The notes beneath the pieces were generated by a model. That model saw nothing but the letters and a program-made list of their open reading frames with translations. It was not told the origin of the DNA and made no database searches. Positions 1-10,750 of a stretch of DNA of 64,000 nt are shown piece after piece. Position 1 is the first letter of the stretch. Every line of letters starts with the position of its first letter. The position numbers and the translations under genes are program-made. The DNA comes from Kryptolebias marmoratus (Eukaryota > Chordata > Actinopteri > Cyprinodontiformes > Rivulidae), in the NCBI RefSeq assembly GCF_001649575.2, contig NC_051436.1:12398339-12462338 (forward strand), written 5' to 3'.

Positions 1-300
1 GATCCTCCCAGGGTTAGGGCAGTGCCCCCCCGCCCAGGCACGCCAGACAGTCCAGCCCCGGGAACCCCCCGCCACCCATTCTTTCTGTTTGCAAAATGTC
101 TGGTGAACCGGCGGACATATTTTCATGAAACTGTCATGCTGGTTCTGCTTCTTCCTAGTCTGTGGCCATGGATTGTTTTGCACTTTGTTCCTATTGTTTG
201 GTGTTACTTTGCTGCCTCATCAGATTTTTATTTTTTAGCTGTAGCGTCGTTTTGTCACAAATGTTGACTCTATGTCAGCACCTTGGGTTCTAATCACCTC
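1..300. other. Non-coding DNA, GC-rich first 100 bases
   Basis: The first hundred bases are C-rich, then the sequence becomes an ordinary AT-rich mixture. An 81-codon open frame runs through it, but it has no recognisable domain and no splice context, so I do not call it a gene. No transposon terminus is visible. Confidence 0.3.
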
Positions 301-309
301 TGCTCGTTC

Positions 310-600
310 ACACTCTCAGAAAGTAATCAGTAGATATACATCTACAACTGATTACCTTTGGAGTTAACCCAATTTAGGATGGCCACCACAGCTAAGAGAC
401 CTTAATCAACAAAAATGGCTATACATCAGTTAATTTTACAGATATTGGGCTAAAATTTAGTATGGTAGTAGCTTAGAGGCATTGCCAATACACTCTCGAA
501 GCGCTAACAGATCTGACAAGGTCCTCTTTTTAAACTTTAGCAGGCAATGCAGCAAGCGATATGCATTCTTTCAAAAGATGTTTTGCCTATATTTATATTT
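310..600 (+). repeat. Family A interspersed repeat, one monomer
   Basis: This matches the family A pattern seen many times in the window: a stretch resembling CTCTCAGAAAGTAATCA, then ACATCTACAACTGATTA, then a block with AAGATGGC-like sequence, then ACAAAAATGGCT, TTTACAGATATTG, and a TGGTAGTAGCT block. The unit is about 285 bp and has no coding potential. I do not know its transposon class. The orientation containing AAGATGGC is called plus. Confidence 0.75.
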
Positions 601-1390
601 ACTTCACAGACACTTCCATAAAAAGCATCAGAATAATCCTTTTTAACACTCACATCCAAGTGTTTGCCAGCCACAGAGCTGCTCAGTTCTCTCTAAATCT
701 GGAGTGCACTCATATTTTGGTCATTATGATACTATAACTTAGACTACAAATGAGGTGGGGGACAATAAACAGTCATAAAATCTCAACAAATAATGAATGG
801 CACTGCAACAATCTTCCTAATCAATGGTAAACAGACCCCAAACAAATTAAATGAAAACACACTAAAAATAACATTTCAGCTTCGTTTGAAATGGGTGAGG
901 TGTTAAGCGGTTTTTAATTGTATTTTCTAATCCTGCAATCCATCATTGTTTCCTGTCAACTATGTTGGTGATCAGATAGTCGTCCTTAGTGGTAACGGAA
1001 CAGATGGCAACTCTCTTAAGCTGCAAACAACCTTCGACTGAGGACAACAAATCCACAGGAGATGCGGAGCAAAAAGAAAGTGGTGTTCAATGTAAAGAGG
1101 ATTATCTAGTCTCTGGCACACAGTTCACTTGCGAGTGAAATTTTGCCACAACAACTACATTTTTCTTAAATTTGCAAAGGAACAAACAGTGAGTCAGAAG
1201 TGCATTCAATTTGTGAAGTATCTGTTTTTTTTTTTGTATATGTCATTGGGTTTCATTCTAAGTGTCAACTGTAGCTAATTGCTGTTGTACAATAAGAAAA
1301 ATAAAAAACTGACTGACATGTTTACGTGCTTTTTTGGCGAAAGGTTACAAATATTTTTCCCAGGATGCACCCAGCAGTTAAAAACTCAAA
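601..1390. other. Unclassified AT-rich non-coding DNA
   Basis: No terminal repeats, long open frame or RNA-like structure is visible. The middle part (about 900-1150) is fairly complex sequence and could hold a weak conserved element, but nothing in it can be named. Confidence 0.3.
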
Positions 1391-1395
1391 ACAAG

Positions 1396-1790
1396 TGTCA
1401 TAGATTTCATGAATGTAGGTGTTTTTGGTTCTTTGTTTTGGGTTGTGGGTTTCACTTCCCCAGTAGTTTTCCGGTTATGCCTGCCACGCCCACCTCACCT
1501 GCTCCTCGTAAGATTCACAGCTGTAACCAATCATTCATTTCTCCCTCAGTCTTTAAAACCGGTCTCTGTTTCTCCATTCTTCACTGGGTCATTCCGCTCG
1601 TTTTGTTACCTCGCTCCATGCCTTGTTTTTGCCCTGCCTTCCCTTTTTAAGATTTTTGTGTTTGCTGTTCGTTGCTGCCACAACAGATTTTTAGTTTTTG
1701 TTTATTTTTACTTTAATCATTTCTCTTAAAAAGAAAAGTAATTTATTAGTCTGCGTTCTGGGTTCGCCTCCGTCTCCCCGCCTACTGACA
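1396..1790 (+). mobile_element. Solo LTR of an LTR retrotransposon, with 5-bp target duplication
   Basis: The 395-bp unit begins TGTCATAG and ends CTACTGACA, giving the TG...CA ends and short inverted terminus (TGTCA/TGACA) expected of an LTR. It is flanked on both sides by the 5-bp direct repeat ACAAG (1391-1395 and 1791-1795). A TATA-like TTTAAAA lies near 1552, and the 3' part has a TCTGCGTTCTGGGTT block shared with the LTR-like unit near 26.8-27.1 kb. No internal retroviral or gag-pol sequence is present, so this is a solo LTR left by recombination. Two overlapping open frames of 106 and 123 codons inside it are taken to be chance. Confidence 0.82.
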
Positions 1791-1799
1791 ACAAGAGAG

Positions 1800-2380
1800 A
1801 AAATTATCATGGCCAAATAGCACCCAAATATTTAATAGGTGTTTTGTTTTTTTCTTGAAATGTTATGTTAATGTAGCCAAAATTATGCAACATGTTAATT
1901 TAACTTTTAAGAATGCAATAAGACTGGTATTAACAAACTATTTTCTGTTTATTGCTAAACTATGCATTCTAGCTTTAAAATGAATATGGGGAAATGACAC
2001 TGAAATGCTTGCATCTGTGGCTGTACTGGTATATTTCTCATCTTAACCATGCAACAAGCTATAAATCAAATGTCAAATGTTCCTAAAACTCCAGAATCTT
2101 TTGTATTTTGCATTTAAACTGCATGTCCCATTTTCAATTAATACACGTGTTCTGTATTTTTGAGTTGTCTTAAGCATAGCTGCACAGGTGGAGGGGGGGT
2201 AAAGGAGACAGGAAGACCCAGCTTGTTGATTTTTAGCAATTTATCATAACAGAAATGTTGAGCAGAAAACCCCAGGAATGAGATGCTTCCAAGCAGCAGA
2301 ATGTGTCCACCCTAAGATTTTAAGAAAATGTCTTTAAAACAAAGCTCATCAGCGAAAAGGAGGAGGCCACAAGCAGTCAT
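1800..2380. other. Unclassified AT-rich non-coding DNA
   Basis: Nothing recognisable is visible: no LTR ends, no long inverted repeat and no coding signature. The part around 2180-2380 is somewhat more complex but unidentified. Confidence 0.3.
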
Positions 2381-2529
2381 GTCTTGGCTGGAAGGTCGCA
2401 TAACTTGGAGTGCAGCGTGACCCATCGTAAAACCTTGAAAAGACATACTCTGTGTGACGATAAAATTGTGTTACCTCCTGATGAAGACATATCAGAACTG
2501 TCAAATCTTTTTTCCATAACAGCAGATTT

Positions 2530-3110
2530 GTCTGTTGTACGACTCTGGATGGGTCCTTTTTTGTTGAAACGTTTCGTCTGTTATCCCAAAGACTTCTTTA
2601 GTCTGAGGAGCTGCAAACAAACTCAGCCTTAAAAGCAGCACCTTTGCATAGTGAATCCACCAGTTGCTGGCGACACCCAAAACTTGTTCTTCACATGCAA
2701 AAGGAGGACCATCAGTCTACCGACCAGTACAGTCTTTGAGGTTCTTATGTTATTAGACACTTAATTATTTCTTATGTCTGTTTCGACATAACCTGACATG
2801 TTTTGGCGTCAGAAGAAACAAGAAATAATTAAGTGTCTAATAACATAAGAACCTCAAAGACTGTATTATATCTAGACACAATGAACCATATTGATAGATA
2901 AACAACCAATAGTAAGGGCCCTGGTGGCCACTTGCTGTTCAGAGGGCTGAATGATACTCGCAATAACAGCATTGTAAGAGGATGACAGTTAGACACAGAG
3001 GCCTCTGCCCCTGTTTAACGGACGGGTTCTCCTCACAAAGATGGCTTCCTTTACTCCTCTTGGTTCGAGACGTTTCAACCAAGGAGAACTCGTCCAGAAG
3101 ACTTGACTCA
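2530..3110 (-). mobile_element. Penelope-like retroelement remnant (C-terminal end and 3' tail)
   Basis: On the minus strand near 3090-2940 the translation contains RGVKEAIFVRRTRPLNRG, then a stop, then LSSSYNAVI in the same frame. This resembles the tail that follows the GIY-YIG region in many fish Penelope-like elements (known pattern: an arginine-glycine-valine-(lysine/arginine)-glutamate-alanine start and a leucine-asparagine-arginine-glycine stretch). Further along the minus strand is a GACGAAACGTTTCAACA block typical of the 3' tail. The element is broken by stops and contains the 46-bp inverted repeat at 2728-2865. No reverse transcriptase domain is present. Confidence 0.55.
2728..2865. 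repeat. Perfect 46-bp inverted repeat around a 46-nt loop
   Basis: Bases 2728-2773 and 2820-2865 are exact reverse complements over 46 positions, starting TACAGTCTTTGAGG on the left arm. The spacer is 46 nt. It lies inside the Penelope-like remnant. The perfect identity in otherwise decayed DNA suggests recent formation, for instance by snap-back repair or insertion of a fold-back element. Confidence 0.95.
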
Positions 3111-3470
3111 ACCTGGTTAGATTAATCTACCTGGATTATTGAGCATGCATCAGGACTGACGGATTTGTTGGGGTATAGGAGCTAGTGACTGGGTAGGACG
3201 TTCAGAATCCGAGACAATCAGTGTCAGAGGAGGGTGGGTCTGTTTCTGGAGAATCTGTAAACCTTATCAATACCATGTCCCGTTTCAACCTGCGTCCACA
3301 ACTGAAATGTAAATTCACTTCTAACATGTTACAAGTGCGGCTAAAATGGAGAATGAGCTCAAAGCCAACTGTAAAATATGTTGGTGGCCTGGCAGATGTG
3401 CAACAGCACGCTTCAGGTGATCAACCTTTGGGTGCTCACTAAAAAGTCCTGCACCCCAGTTCTTTCCACC
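3110..3470. other. Unclassified non-coding DNA
   Basis: A 73-codon open frame is present at 3221-3442 but shows no domain. The stretch borders the Penelope-like remnant and may hold more of its debris. Confidence 0.25.
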
Positions 3471-3720
3471 CCAAACCTCCCAATGAAGCTGATACGGTAA
3501 TGTCAGGATTTTAGTTTAATTTTCTGATAAATTCCATCAGATTTCATAAGCGGCTGTCTGTTTATTAGCAACCTGCTTGAGATGTTTGTGCCATGTATGG
3601 CATTTCATTATTTCCTCGTAGAGACTGATTTTCTTTCTCAGTGAGGTGTTTGTGTCATCAGTTGGTCGTTTTAAGGACATTATGATGATGCTTAAAGTTT
3701 ATTAATGTTTCATGTTAGAT
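3470..3720. promoter_or_regulatory. Candidate conserved non-coding element
   Basis: Complex, repeat-free sequence with runs such as GATAAATTCCATCAGATTTC and a cluster of homeodomain-like TTTAATTTTC sites. There is no open frame. Conservation is inferred only from the texture of the sequence. Confidence 0.3.
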
Positions 3721-4560
3721 ATGTTAGCATGTTTATACATAAATGAAAATATTGTTATGATACACTAATCTGGAAAATTGCATCTTTCTGTACTCATGGA
3801 TTAACATGCAATACTATAAAGCTCAATGAATGAAAGGCACAATAATATAAATTTAAGCAATTTATGCACGTTTCAAAATGTTTCAAGATTGTTTGACAAC
3901 TGCAGACGATAACAAATGTTTTAGCCAAGACTTGTGTTCACACCATTCTTTACAATTATTCAGTTTCATTCACTGAGCTCATCTGTTACTGCTAATTTAT
4001 TTTTGCAACTGGCATTTGTAACTGCAAACGTTTGTCTTTTAGTTTATTTTTTTATGTCAATGGGTTTTTAAAACCCTTCACGTATTTGGTATGGTCCTGT
4101 TTTTTTGTTTTTGAGACCATGACTTGGGTTACAACTTACCTCCACTGGTGCATCGTTTAACACATGGCAGTCTTAGCCTTTTCTGCATGAAATATGGCAA
4201 CCCTAGCTGTGGAGTTTATGTCAAAAGAATGGGCCTTAATACATATCTTTAGGTCCGTCAGGCTGTGTATGAGTAAGGAAGTGATGGCAGATTGTAGCTA
4301 CTTCAAAATGCTTAAACTGAAACATTACTTACACATATTATTTGTTTTTCTATATTAAATAAGCTACTGATATTCCAAGTAGAAGTGTGTTTGAAGTGTG
4401 TCACAGGCTGCCACCTTACACATAGTAAGCTGGCTGCAAACATGAAATATGTATCCAAACATGCCTGTGAGAGAGAGCTATGGCTCTTCCATGGATTACA
4501 TATCAGAGTGGAAAGATTAGCGTTAGGAAGCTTTAAAGACAAAGACCGTATGGAGTTGGT
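3720..4560. other. AT-rich non-coding DNA
   Basis: Low-complexity A/T-rich sequence without recognisable repeat ends. Two opposing short open frames at 4312-4573 overlap each other on the two strands and show no domain, so they are treated as chance. Confidence 0.3.
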
Positions 4561-4900
4561 TTTCTCAAATTAACAAATACTATCACTGCAAATTAGCATG
4601 CTAAGCACATTGAAAAACATACCCATGGTGAATGGAACCAGCAGAAAGTCTCTTCTACGCGTTTCAGCTTAATGAGCAGTTGGTGTTGTAAAGAGCTCTG
4701 ATTGCTCTCTTTGTGAGGGCTTATTGGACTAAATAACAAATGCAGATTTCAAGTCGAGTAAAGCACAATTGTTTTACACCATCTGAGCTGAGGACGCCGG
4801 CTCTGCTGAGCCATTCAGATGTGGCAGTGATACATTTAGATGCTGCGAAAGGGTACGCGTCTTAAAAGGGCTCCGCTAAGCATTGGGATCAAATTACAAA
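4560..4900. promoter_or_regulatory. Candidate conserved non-coding element
   Basis: The stretch is free of repeats and rich in motif-like words, including CAAATTAGCATGCTAA, CAGCTTAATGAGCAG and TACGCGTCTTAAAAGG. Two ACGCGT sites lie about 200 bp apart. The character is that of vertebrate enhancer-type CNEs near developmental genes. No open frame fits. Confidence 0.4.
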
Positions 4901-5249
4901 ACATTAAGACTAAAAAAAAAAAAAACAATGATGCCACTTTTAAACTAACACAGCTTCTGTCATGAAGTGAAGAGGGAAAACAAAGAGAACCTAAATGTTT
5001 ATTTCACTGAAGAAAGGCTAACCAGAAAACAGAGTGAAATAAGCCTTTTTGGGGGGGAAAAAAACTGAACAGAATTGAAGGCATTGTTGAGCAGGATAAC
5101 CAAGAAATTAAAGTCCTTAAAAATAAACGCTTTCTTGAATAAGTGCCTGCCACCTTGTATTCACTTCATGATGACAAGTGACAAAATTGTAGCCATTTTG
5201 GTCCAACCTTGTAAAAGACATGCACAAGCTCAAGAAATACCGGCAGATT

Positions 5250-5490
5250 ATGTGACATGTGTTGGCGCTTGGAGGCTGTGTTGAGGATGACTCTCCGCAT
5301 CTAACACGCCAAACTGGAGCTCAACATCCGACTGAGTTAGTCATTTCTGTGTTCACTAAGTTCAATTAGCAGCCATCTTGAATTGGGTTGACTCTAAACG
5401 TTAATCAGCTGTAGATGTACATCCAATGATTACTTCCTAAAAGTTTAATTAAAATCCATCCAGTGGTTAATGAAGGCAGTGTTTATTAAA
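5250..5490 (-). repeat. Family A repeat, one monomer
   Basis: Reverse-orientation copy with the ordered blocks GGTTGACTC, TTAATCAGCTGTAGATGTACA, TTACTTCCTAAAAG and AAATCCATCCAGTGG. The left side (about 5190-5250) is degraded. Confidence 0.7.
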
Positions 5491-5664
5491 GCTGGCTATC
5501 TGCAACAACGATAAATATGAAATCTAATAAACCAGGCAGAATTCATACTAAGGAGCAGGTGACAAATAAAGAACAGGCTAGTGGCAATTAACAACAAAAG
5601 ACAGAAGCCAAATGCAGACCAAAAGAGCACTCTGAGCATGAACAGCTTCTTTGCCTAAATGTGG

Positions 5665-5960
5665 TGCATTAACTGTTGGAGTCAACCCTGTCTGTCTGTG
5701 AGCAAAATATATCAGGAACAAATGAGTGAAATTGAATGAAACTCACAGGGAGCAGTCACTGGATCTGCCTCTACAGCTGATTAAGTTTAGGAGACAACCC
5801 AAATCAAGATGGCCACCACATCGGATTAACTCAAAAAAATCGCAAATACAGCGAAAACTCAGTCACTTCTACAGACACTGAGCTAAAATGTGACGTGATA
5901 GCAGCTGAGAGTCATCCTTAACACATACTCAGAGAACTGATAAATCACATGAAACACAAC
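5665..5960 (+). repeat. Family A repeat, one monomer
   Basis: Forward copy carrying GTCAACCCTGTCTGTCTGTGAGCAAAATAT, then ACAGCTGATTAAG, AAGATGGCCACCAC, TTTACAGACACTGAGC and a TGATAGCAGCTGAGAG block, in the canonical order. It is followed by GGAATGCTAG near 5975, which several forward copies share at their end. Confidence 0.72.
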
Positions 5961-5989
5961 ACGCTAATCCTTCAAGGAATGCTAGACCT

Positions 5990-7010
5990 TCAATTAACAC
6001 TTAAAATTTTCCCGAGCGGAGTTAGTTCTTGCCGCTGCGCTGGTTTTCGTTGAGCTTCACCGTCAGTTTCAGCCATTTGTTTAGCTGTTCAGCCTCCCAA
6101 ACCTTACTGTTTGGGTGCTCAGCATGCAGCCGGTTTCAGTAGGAATGCTCTGATAAATCTACCAAGCTCAACCTGCTTAGCACCACACGCAGGCAGACCC
6201 GACTCAATTTAATGATAAATGTTGCTTCCCGGCTCTCTGAGGTGCAAAATAAGAGGAGAAGGGAAAAAGGAAAGAATAGTTGCTGTTTGCAAACAGTTGT
6301 GCGGTATTATCTGTTAGATTCTGATACTGTTTGTCAGTGTGGTGTTCGCAGCTTAGCGGAGGTTAGGAAGTGCAAAAACACAATCCAATGGGCCGACAAT
6401 TTGTAGATAATTTGTTCAGTTTGTCACAGAATGACAGTTTAGATATTGTTGCGATGATGAGAAAATATACCGACTCTCACATACATCCAATTTATACTGA
6501 GAAGCTGTCCACGAGTTTGCGAAAGGAGAATAAAGGTCTTCGAAACATTTACTCCACTTCTCCCGCCGCACGTCAAAATTGTCTTTTAGCATTTTGTGTT
6601 GCACTCAATTGTCGGTCTCCGGTTTGTTTTTTGGAGCTCCTCAGCAGCACGCCGTTTGTCTCTGCAACAAATTCCTCCTCTGAAAAATCCTTCAGCCCAT
6701 TTGCTATAAAATGAAAGTCAACTTAGGCTAAAAAAAAAAAAAACTTTTTTTTTTTGTGCAGCCATTCAGCCAGGCTAAATTATATCTGCTCATTAATTTT
6801 TCATACCGGGCTTTTCTGGGGCCCTGGTTTTGTTCATTTTCTTGTTTATTTTTGAGATGGAGAGGAAGTGCAGTCATGTTGATTTTTTTTATTTTTTTTC
6901 TTCCTCTTGCCATTCACTGTGTGATTTCAATTATACATGTGCTTCTTGTCTGTGAAAGCATGACGTTTGACTGGGCAGAAAGCACTTAGTAACTGTTTGT
7001 ATGACGTGTG
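5990..7010. promoter_or_regulatory. Candidate conserved non-coding region
   Basis: About 1 kb of mostly repeat-free complex sequence, interrupted by a poly-A/poly-T tract near 6730-6755. Blocks around 6000-6240 and 6600-6980 look most constrained. Short open frames of 61 to 114 codons occur on both strands, but they overlap one another, have no domain and lack splice signals. I treat the region as possible regulatory DNA, not coding. Confidence 0.35.
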
Positions 7011-7177
7011 GTTAAGATCCTGAGAGCAAACTGCTGCTGACAGAGCGTTAAAGAGCGGTCGGCTTTCAGTCCATGAGTTAGAGAAGGTGAAAGAGCGGAC
7101 TTTTGTGTGTACTCTAAACTATTTTTTGAACAATAATATCCAAAAGAAAACTTATAAATGTTTGAGGAGATCATTTA

Positions 7178-7500
7178 AATCTTTAAAGCGACAGCTCAGG
7201 TGGTTTTCTGGAAAGATCATGAATAACTAATATCTTACCCATTGCCAGTAGCTTTTTAAAATTTTTTTGAACAATTTCAATTTAAAGAAATAGAGTTTAA
7301 TTCTGACCAGACTGATGTGCTAGTTGGGGCTGGGCCAAAATCAAATTGGATTGCCGTTGTCTTAAAATAAAATTTGTCTCAAATATATTTAAAACGGTGG
7401 ACGTGAACATTTTATTTTACAGACCTTTACAGCACCATCAATGTCACATTATGTGGTTATTTCAGCAGAAATATCTAAAAGATTCCTGCTTGAAGAGTGT
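7178..7500 (+). repeat. Family B element, left half only
   Basis: Starts near TTTAAAGCGACAGCTCAGG and continues with ATCTTACC, AGAAATAGAGTTTAATTCTG and a GGGCCAAAATC block, matching the left arm and part of the interior of family B copies elsewhere (32.5, 40.8 and 41.5 kb). The right inverted arm is missing, so this copy is truncated. Confidence 0.65.
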
Positions 7501-7940
7501 CAATTCCATTCCTTTGCGCATCCCAACCAGCCACACCCAACCTACTGCACCACATCAGCCATCTAGTTACTTTGTCAATAGTTTTTGTGAGGAGTTTGTA
7601 GAAATGATCTGCCATTTATTTTAAGATCCTTTTCTCCTGTTTTTGTTAGTCCAGGAAGGAAAAAATAAGTATTTTGTTTAGTATCAGTTTTGTACATAGG
7701 TACATGAACTAAATAATAAGATAATTTGCATTTTGCTTTGTTTTTTTGTTTGGCCAAGGCTCACCCTAATGTTGCTGAAACTCCATATTGTAAATTACAC
7801 AAGCAGCTGTAAATAAATGGCACCTTTTCTGAAAATCATCAACCTGTTTCTGTGGAAGGCTTGAGTTATGCAGAAGATGGAACACCTTTATGGTATGTCC
7901 TGGCCACCTCTAGGTTGGATATAACAGTGAAATATAAGAT
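7500..7940. other. AT-rich non-coding DNA
   Basis: No recognisable feature. Short open frames on both strands have no domain. Confidence 0.3.
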
Positions 7941-7944
7941 TATT

Positions 7945-8265
7945 CCCTAAAGGAATGCATGCCAAAGTTTTTAACAAAGATCTTGTGCTATCAGTCAGTG
8001 CTCGGAGTATGTGTTGGGGAACACTCTCAGCTACTAACATGCCGAACTCTAGTTCAGTTATAGACATTTTGTGTTTGTTCATGTTGATTAGCTGTGGCGG
8101 CCATTTTGAAGTGGGTTGACTCCAAAAGTTAATCAGTTGTAGCTCTACATCCAATAATTACTTCCTAAGAGTTTCAATAAAGTCTGTCCAGTGGTTGATG
8201 GGATATTTTGCTAATAGACAAACACGGCCAGGCATGTACACAATCGCCCACCTTTTGTGGCAAGG
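7945..8265 (-). repeat. Family A repeat, near-complete monomer
   Basis: Reverse copy from TAAAGGAATGCATGCC to ACACAATCGCCCACC. Between them are GTGTTGGGGAACACTCTCAG, TGTGGCGGCCATTTTGAA, GTTGACTCCAAAAGTTAATC and TTGCTAATAGACAAACA in the expected order. It is one of the best copies for defining the two ends of the unit. Confidence 0.78.
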
Positions 8266-8555
8266 AGACAAGAATGTGGAAAGCCAACAGCTGAAAAGTA
8301 GAGCATTTTTGTGTCAAAGTGAAAACAGTGTCCATGTTCTATTCAGGTAAAGTGGAGGAAGGCATCCCCCCACACACACCACCACCCCTTCCACCCATCC
8401 CCTACCTTTCTCCTGAAGCACTTGAATGTTTTATTCATCGGGGGTGGCAAAAACAAGCAAGCGTTGTGTTTAACTTAACAAAAACTGCAACAGCAGCAAA
8501 AAGTAAAAGAGAAAAAAAAAGAACCCCTTATTTTTATTTTACCGGACCCAAAAGA
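8266..8555. other. Low-complexity non-coding DNA
   Basis: Contains a CACACACACCACCACCCC-type tract and an A-rich tract near 8510. A 119-codon open frame at 8319-8678 runs through these tracts. Its proline- and lysine-rich composition reflects the simple sequence, so it is not called as a gene. Confidence 0.3.
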
Positions 8556-8559
8556 GTGG

Positions 8560-9770
8560 AGGAGGGGGTGAGGTGGGGGAACTTTTGTTTTGGAAATAAT
8601 TTACCGGAAAACATCCGTCCTGCGATTTGTTTTCCTCAACAAGCTGCAAACAACTTACTGGTAGCTGCTCCAGGGTAAACTCCACCAGCAAACAAAGCGA
8701 GGGAAGAAATCTTCGGCGGAATATCAATGTCCCCAACAATGTTCAAGGTAATAGAAGATTGATTTAGGTTTAATTCCGCAAACAAGTAGATGTAATTGTT
8801 ATCAAGATGGCAGAGGGCATTGCACAACGTAATTATGTTTTTCATGAGATAATTCAATTTCTTTAAGCTTACTGGGACCTAATGAGAATTACGTCGCGAA
8901 ATGTGATCATTAACCCTATCATCCGATGTGTTATCTTCGTTTTTGATAACTACCAAAACCGATCAACCAAACTTGCGTGGCAGAAAGAAGCCATTTACCC
9001 TATAATTAAAGGCAATTAGCGAATCAATTACAGCTTGATCAGACCTGATGGAAAAGAAAATAAAAAAGGCACGAGCTGTGACAGCCTGTTTTTGCAGATA
9101 GACAACATTACGGTCCCATCAAACACAAACCTCAATAATTGAACCTGGGGTTAAAGAAGAAGAAGAAGAAAAAAAAAATCAATTTCTAATCATGAATCGT
9201 CATGTCCCTTGTGTTCGAGCCGGCATCAAGCCTATTTCTCAAAAAATTTTCCCTGCAATGGAGAGCACGGTGCAGTCTTAAATTAAACTTGTAAATATTT
9301 GTCACTCTCAGCCCTTTGAATGTCATATGACAGGGAGAGATGTATGGGATTCAATAGATGTGAGTCGTTTTTTTTTCAACATCCATTACAAATGGGCCCA
9401 ATCACTGGGAAAAAAAAGCCCTTGAGTTTCGGTCTGTTGATGTATGACCTTTAGTTCAAAGTTACTCCCCCTCCCTTCTCTTTCTATTCAATCAGAGTAA
9501 TTTTCTGATTAAATGAATTAGATCCCTTGTGGTATATGACATTTTAATGATGTCATTTTTATGCTTTTACAGCCCTTGTTTATTCCCATCTTTAAAAAAA
9601 AATTCCCCCTCCTTGATATTACTGTAATTAAGGCTAAGAGTAAATACACTCACTAATCAGAGCAATTTTCTTTGTGCAGCAAGTACAAAGTCATCCTACT
9701 CTGCTTATTCTGACACTCTGCCGGAATGTAATGTAATGATTAGGTTAATGGAAAATTCAACCTTCGTTAA
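8560..9770. promoter_or_regulatory. Long candidate CNE block
   Basis: About 1.2 kb without any recognisable transposon. It has many enhancer-like words: TAATTGTTATCAAGATGG, CAATTAGCGAATCAATTACA, TTATCTTCGTTTTTGATAAC, ATTTTAATGATGTCATTTT and TTTCTGATTAAATGAATTAG. Homeodomain-type ATTA/TAAT cores are dense. CG dinucleotides are kept in AT-rich surroundings, which is unusual for neutral DNA. Only very short frames are open. This is the longest CNE-like block in the window. Conservation must be confirmed by alignment. Confidence 0.5.
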
Positions 9771-10340
9771 CCCAAACTACACCAAACCCTACTGATAAGC
9801 TCGACCAGTGAGGCGTCTCACCAGAAACGTGCCAGAGCCTTGACCTTCCTCTGAAAAGTCAAGGATCTCATTTGATCCGGTGAGAAAGATTTCAGAAAAC
9901 TGTATGAACCTCTTCAGTGAAATTTAAATGATTAAAATGTAAAAAGTCAGGTACTGCATTTTGAAATTCGTTTAAAAGTGCTCTGAAAAAAAAAAATCTT
10001 TTTTTTTCTCTCTCTCTCTGAAGGTACTTAACCCCTTTACCAAACACTGGAAACAAACCTGTTCCCTTGAATGTCAAACGCCACTGTAATCTGAAAATGG
10101 GACATTACAGCTAGTAGCATTATTGGAAGTCCTTCCAAGTTCTCTGTTAGCTAATAACTAAAAACTTCTAATCTGTATTTCTTCCTGTGCGTTTTCAACC
10201 TGCCGTGATTCAAAATAGTGATACCTAAAATAAAAATCACCAGGCATCGTTAGGATCTCTGACGGGTTTTTTTTGTCCCCTTGAGTACCCTCCTCCTTTA
10301 ACAATCCCGAACCCCTCAAAAGAGAGAGAGGCAGAGACGC
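9771..10340. other. Non-coding DNA with a hairpin-rich segment
   Basis: The part at 9816-9885 can fold into nested short stems (TCTCACC with GGTGAGA; CCTTGAC with GTCAAGG). A CT microsatellite lies near 10005-10018. Nothing else is recognised. Confidence 0.3.
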
Positions 10341-10396
10341 CCTTGTAACTTCAAGTCAATTTGACCCAAAGACCACGGGAGGGCTAGGCAGAGCTG
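10340..10396. repeat. Short terminal-repeat fragment, possibly piggyBac-type MITE
   Basis: The words CCTTGTAACTTCAAGTC, ATTTGACCC and ACGGGAGGGCTA match, with changes, a unit at 27190-27260 (CCTTGTTACTTCGGGTC, ATTTGACTC, GGGAGGGTTA). In fish, CCCTTGT... ends next to TTAA sites are typical of piggyBac-type elements. The class call is tentative. Confidence 0.4.
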
Positions 10397-10469
10397 TGGA
10401 GTGGCTGTTCCTGTGTGCTAAAACTTCCTGTTCCTGTTCTTCCAACTGAATCATTCCTTTGGTGAACAT

Positions 10470-10750
10470 CATCCATCCATTCATTTTCTTTCCTCGCTTC
10501 TCCTTTCTGTGTCACAAGAAGTGGGTACCTGTCTCCTGTGGTCGTTGGGCAAGAAGCGGGATACACCCTAGACAGGTCGCAAGTCCATCACGGGGACATA
10601 TGAAGATGAACGAGACAAACAACCAATCACACTCTCAACTAGTAATGATTTAGAGTTACCAGTTAACCTAGCATGCATGTTTTTGGTCTGTTTTTGGAGT
10701 AAACCCAGAGTAAACCTATGCGTTCACAGAGAGACCGTGCAAACTCCACC
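10470..10750 (+). repeat. Teleost interspersed repeat (unknown class)
   Basis: Begins with CATCCATCCATTCATTTTC, then AGAAGCGGGATACACCCT, GACAGGTCGCAAGTCCATC, GTTAACCTAGCATGCATG and GTGCAAACTCCAC. This order is that of a repeat very common in fish genomes. A second, shorter copy lies at 50750-50885. I do not know its transposon superfamily. Confidence 0.65.

Noticed and set aside
1279..1729. Overlapping frames of 123 and 106 codons
   Set aside because: They lie mostly in a solo LTR with clear ends and target duplication.
8319..8678. 119-codon frame rich in proline and lysine
   Set aside because: Its composition comes from CA/CC and A-rich simple sequence.
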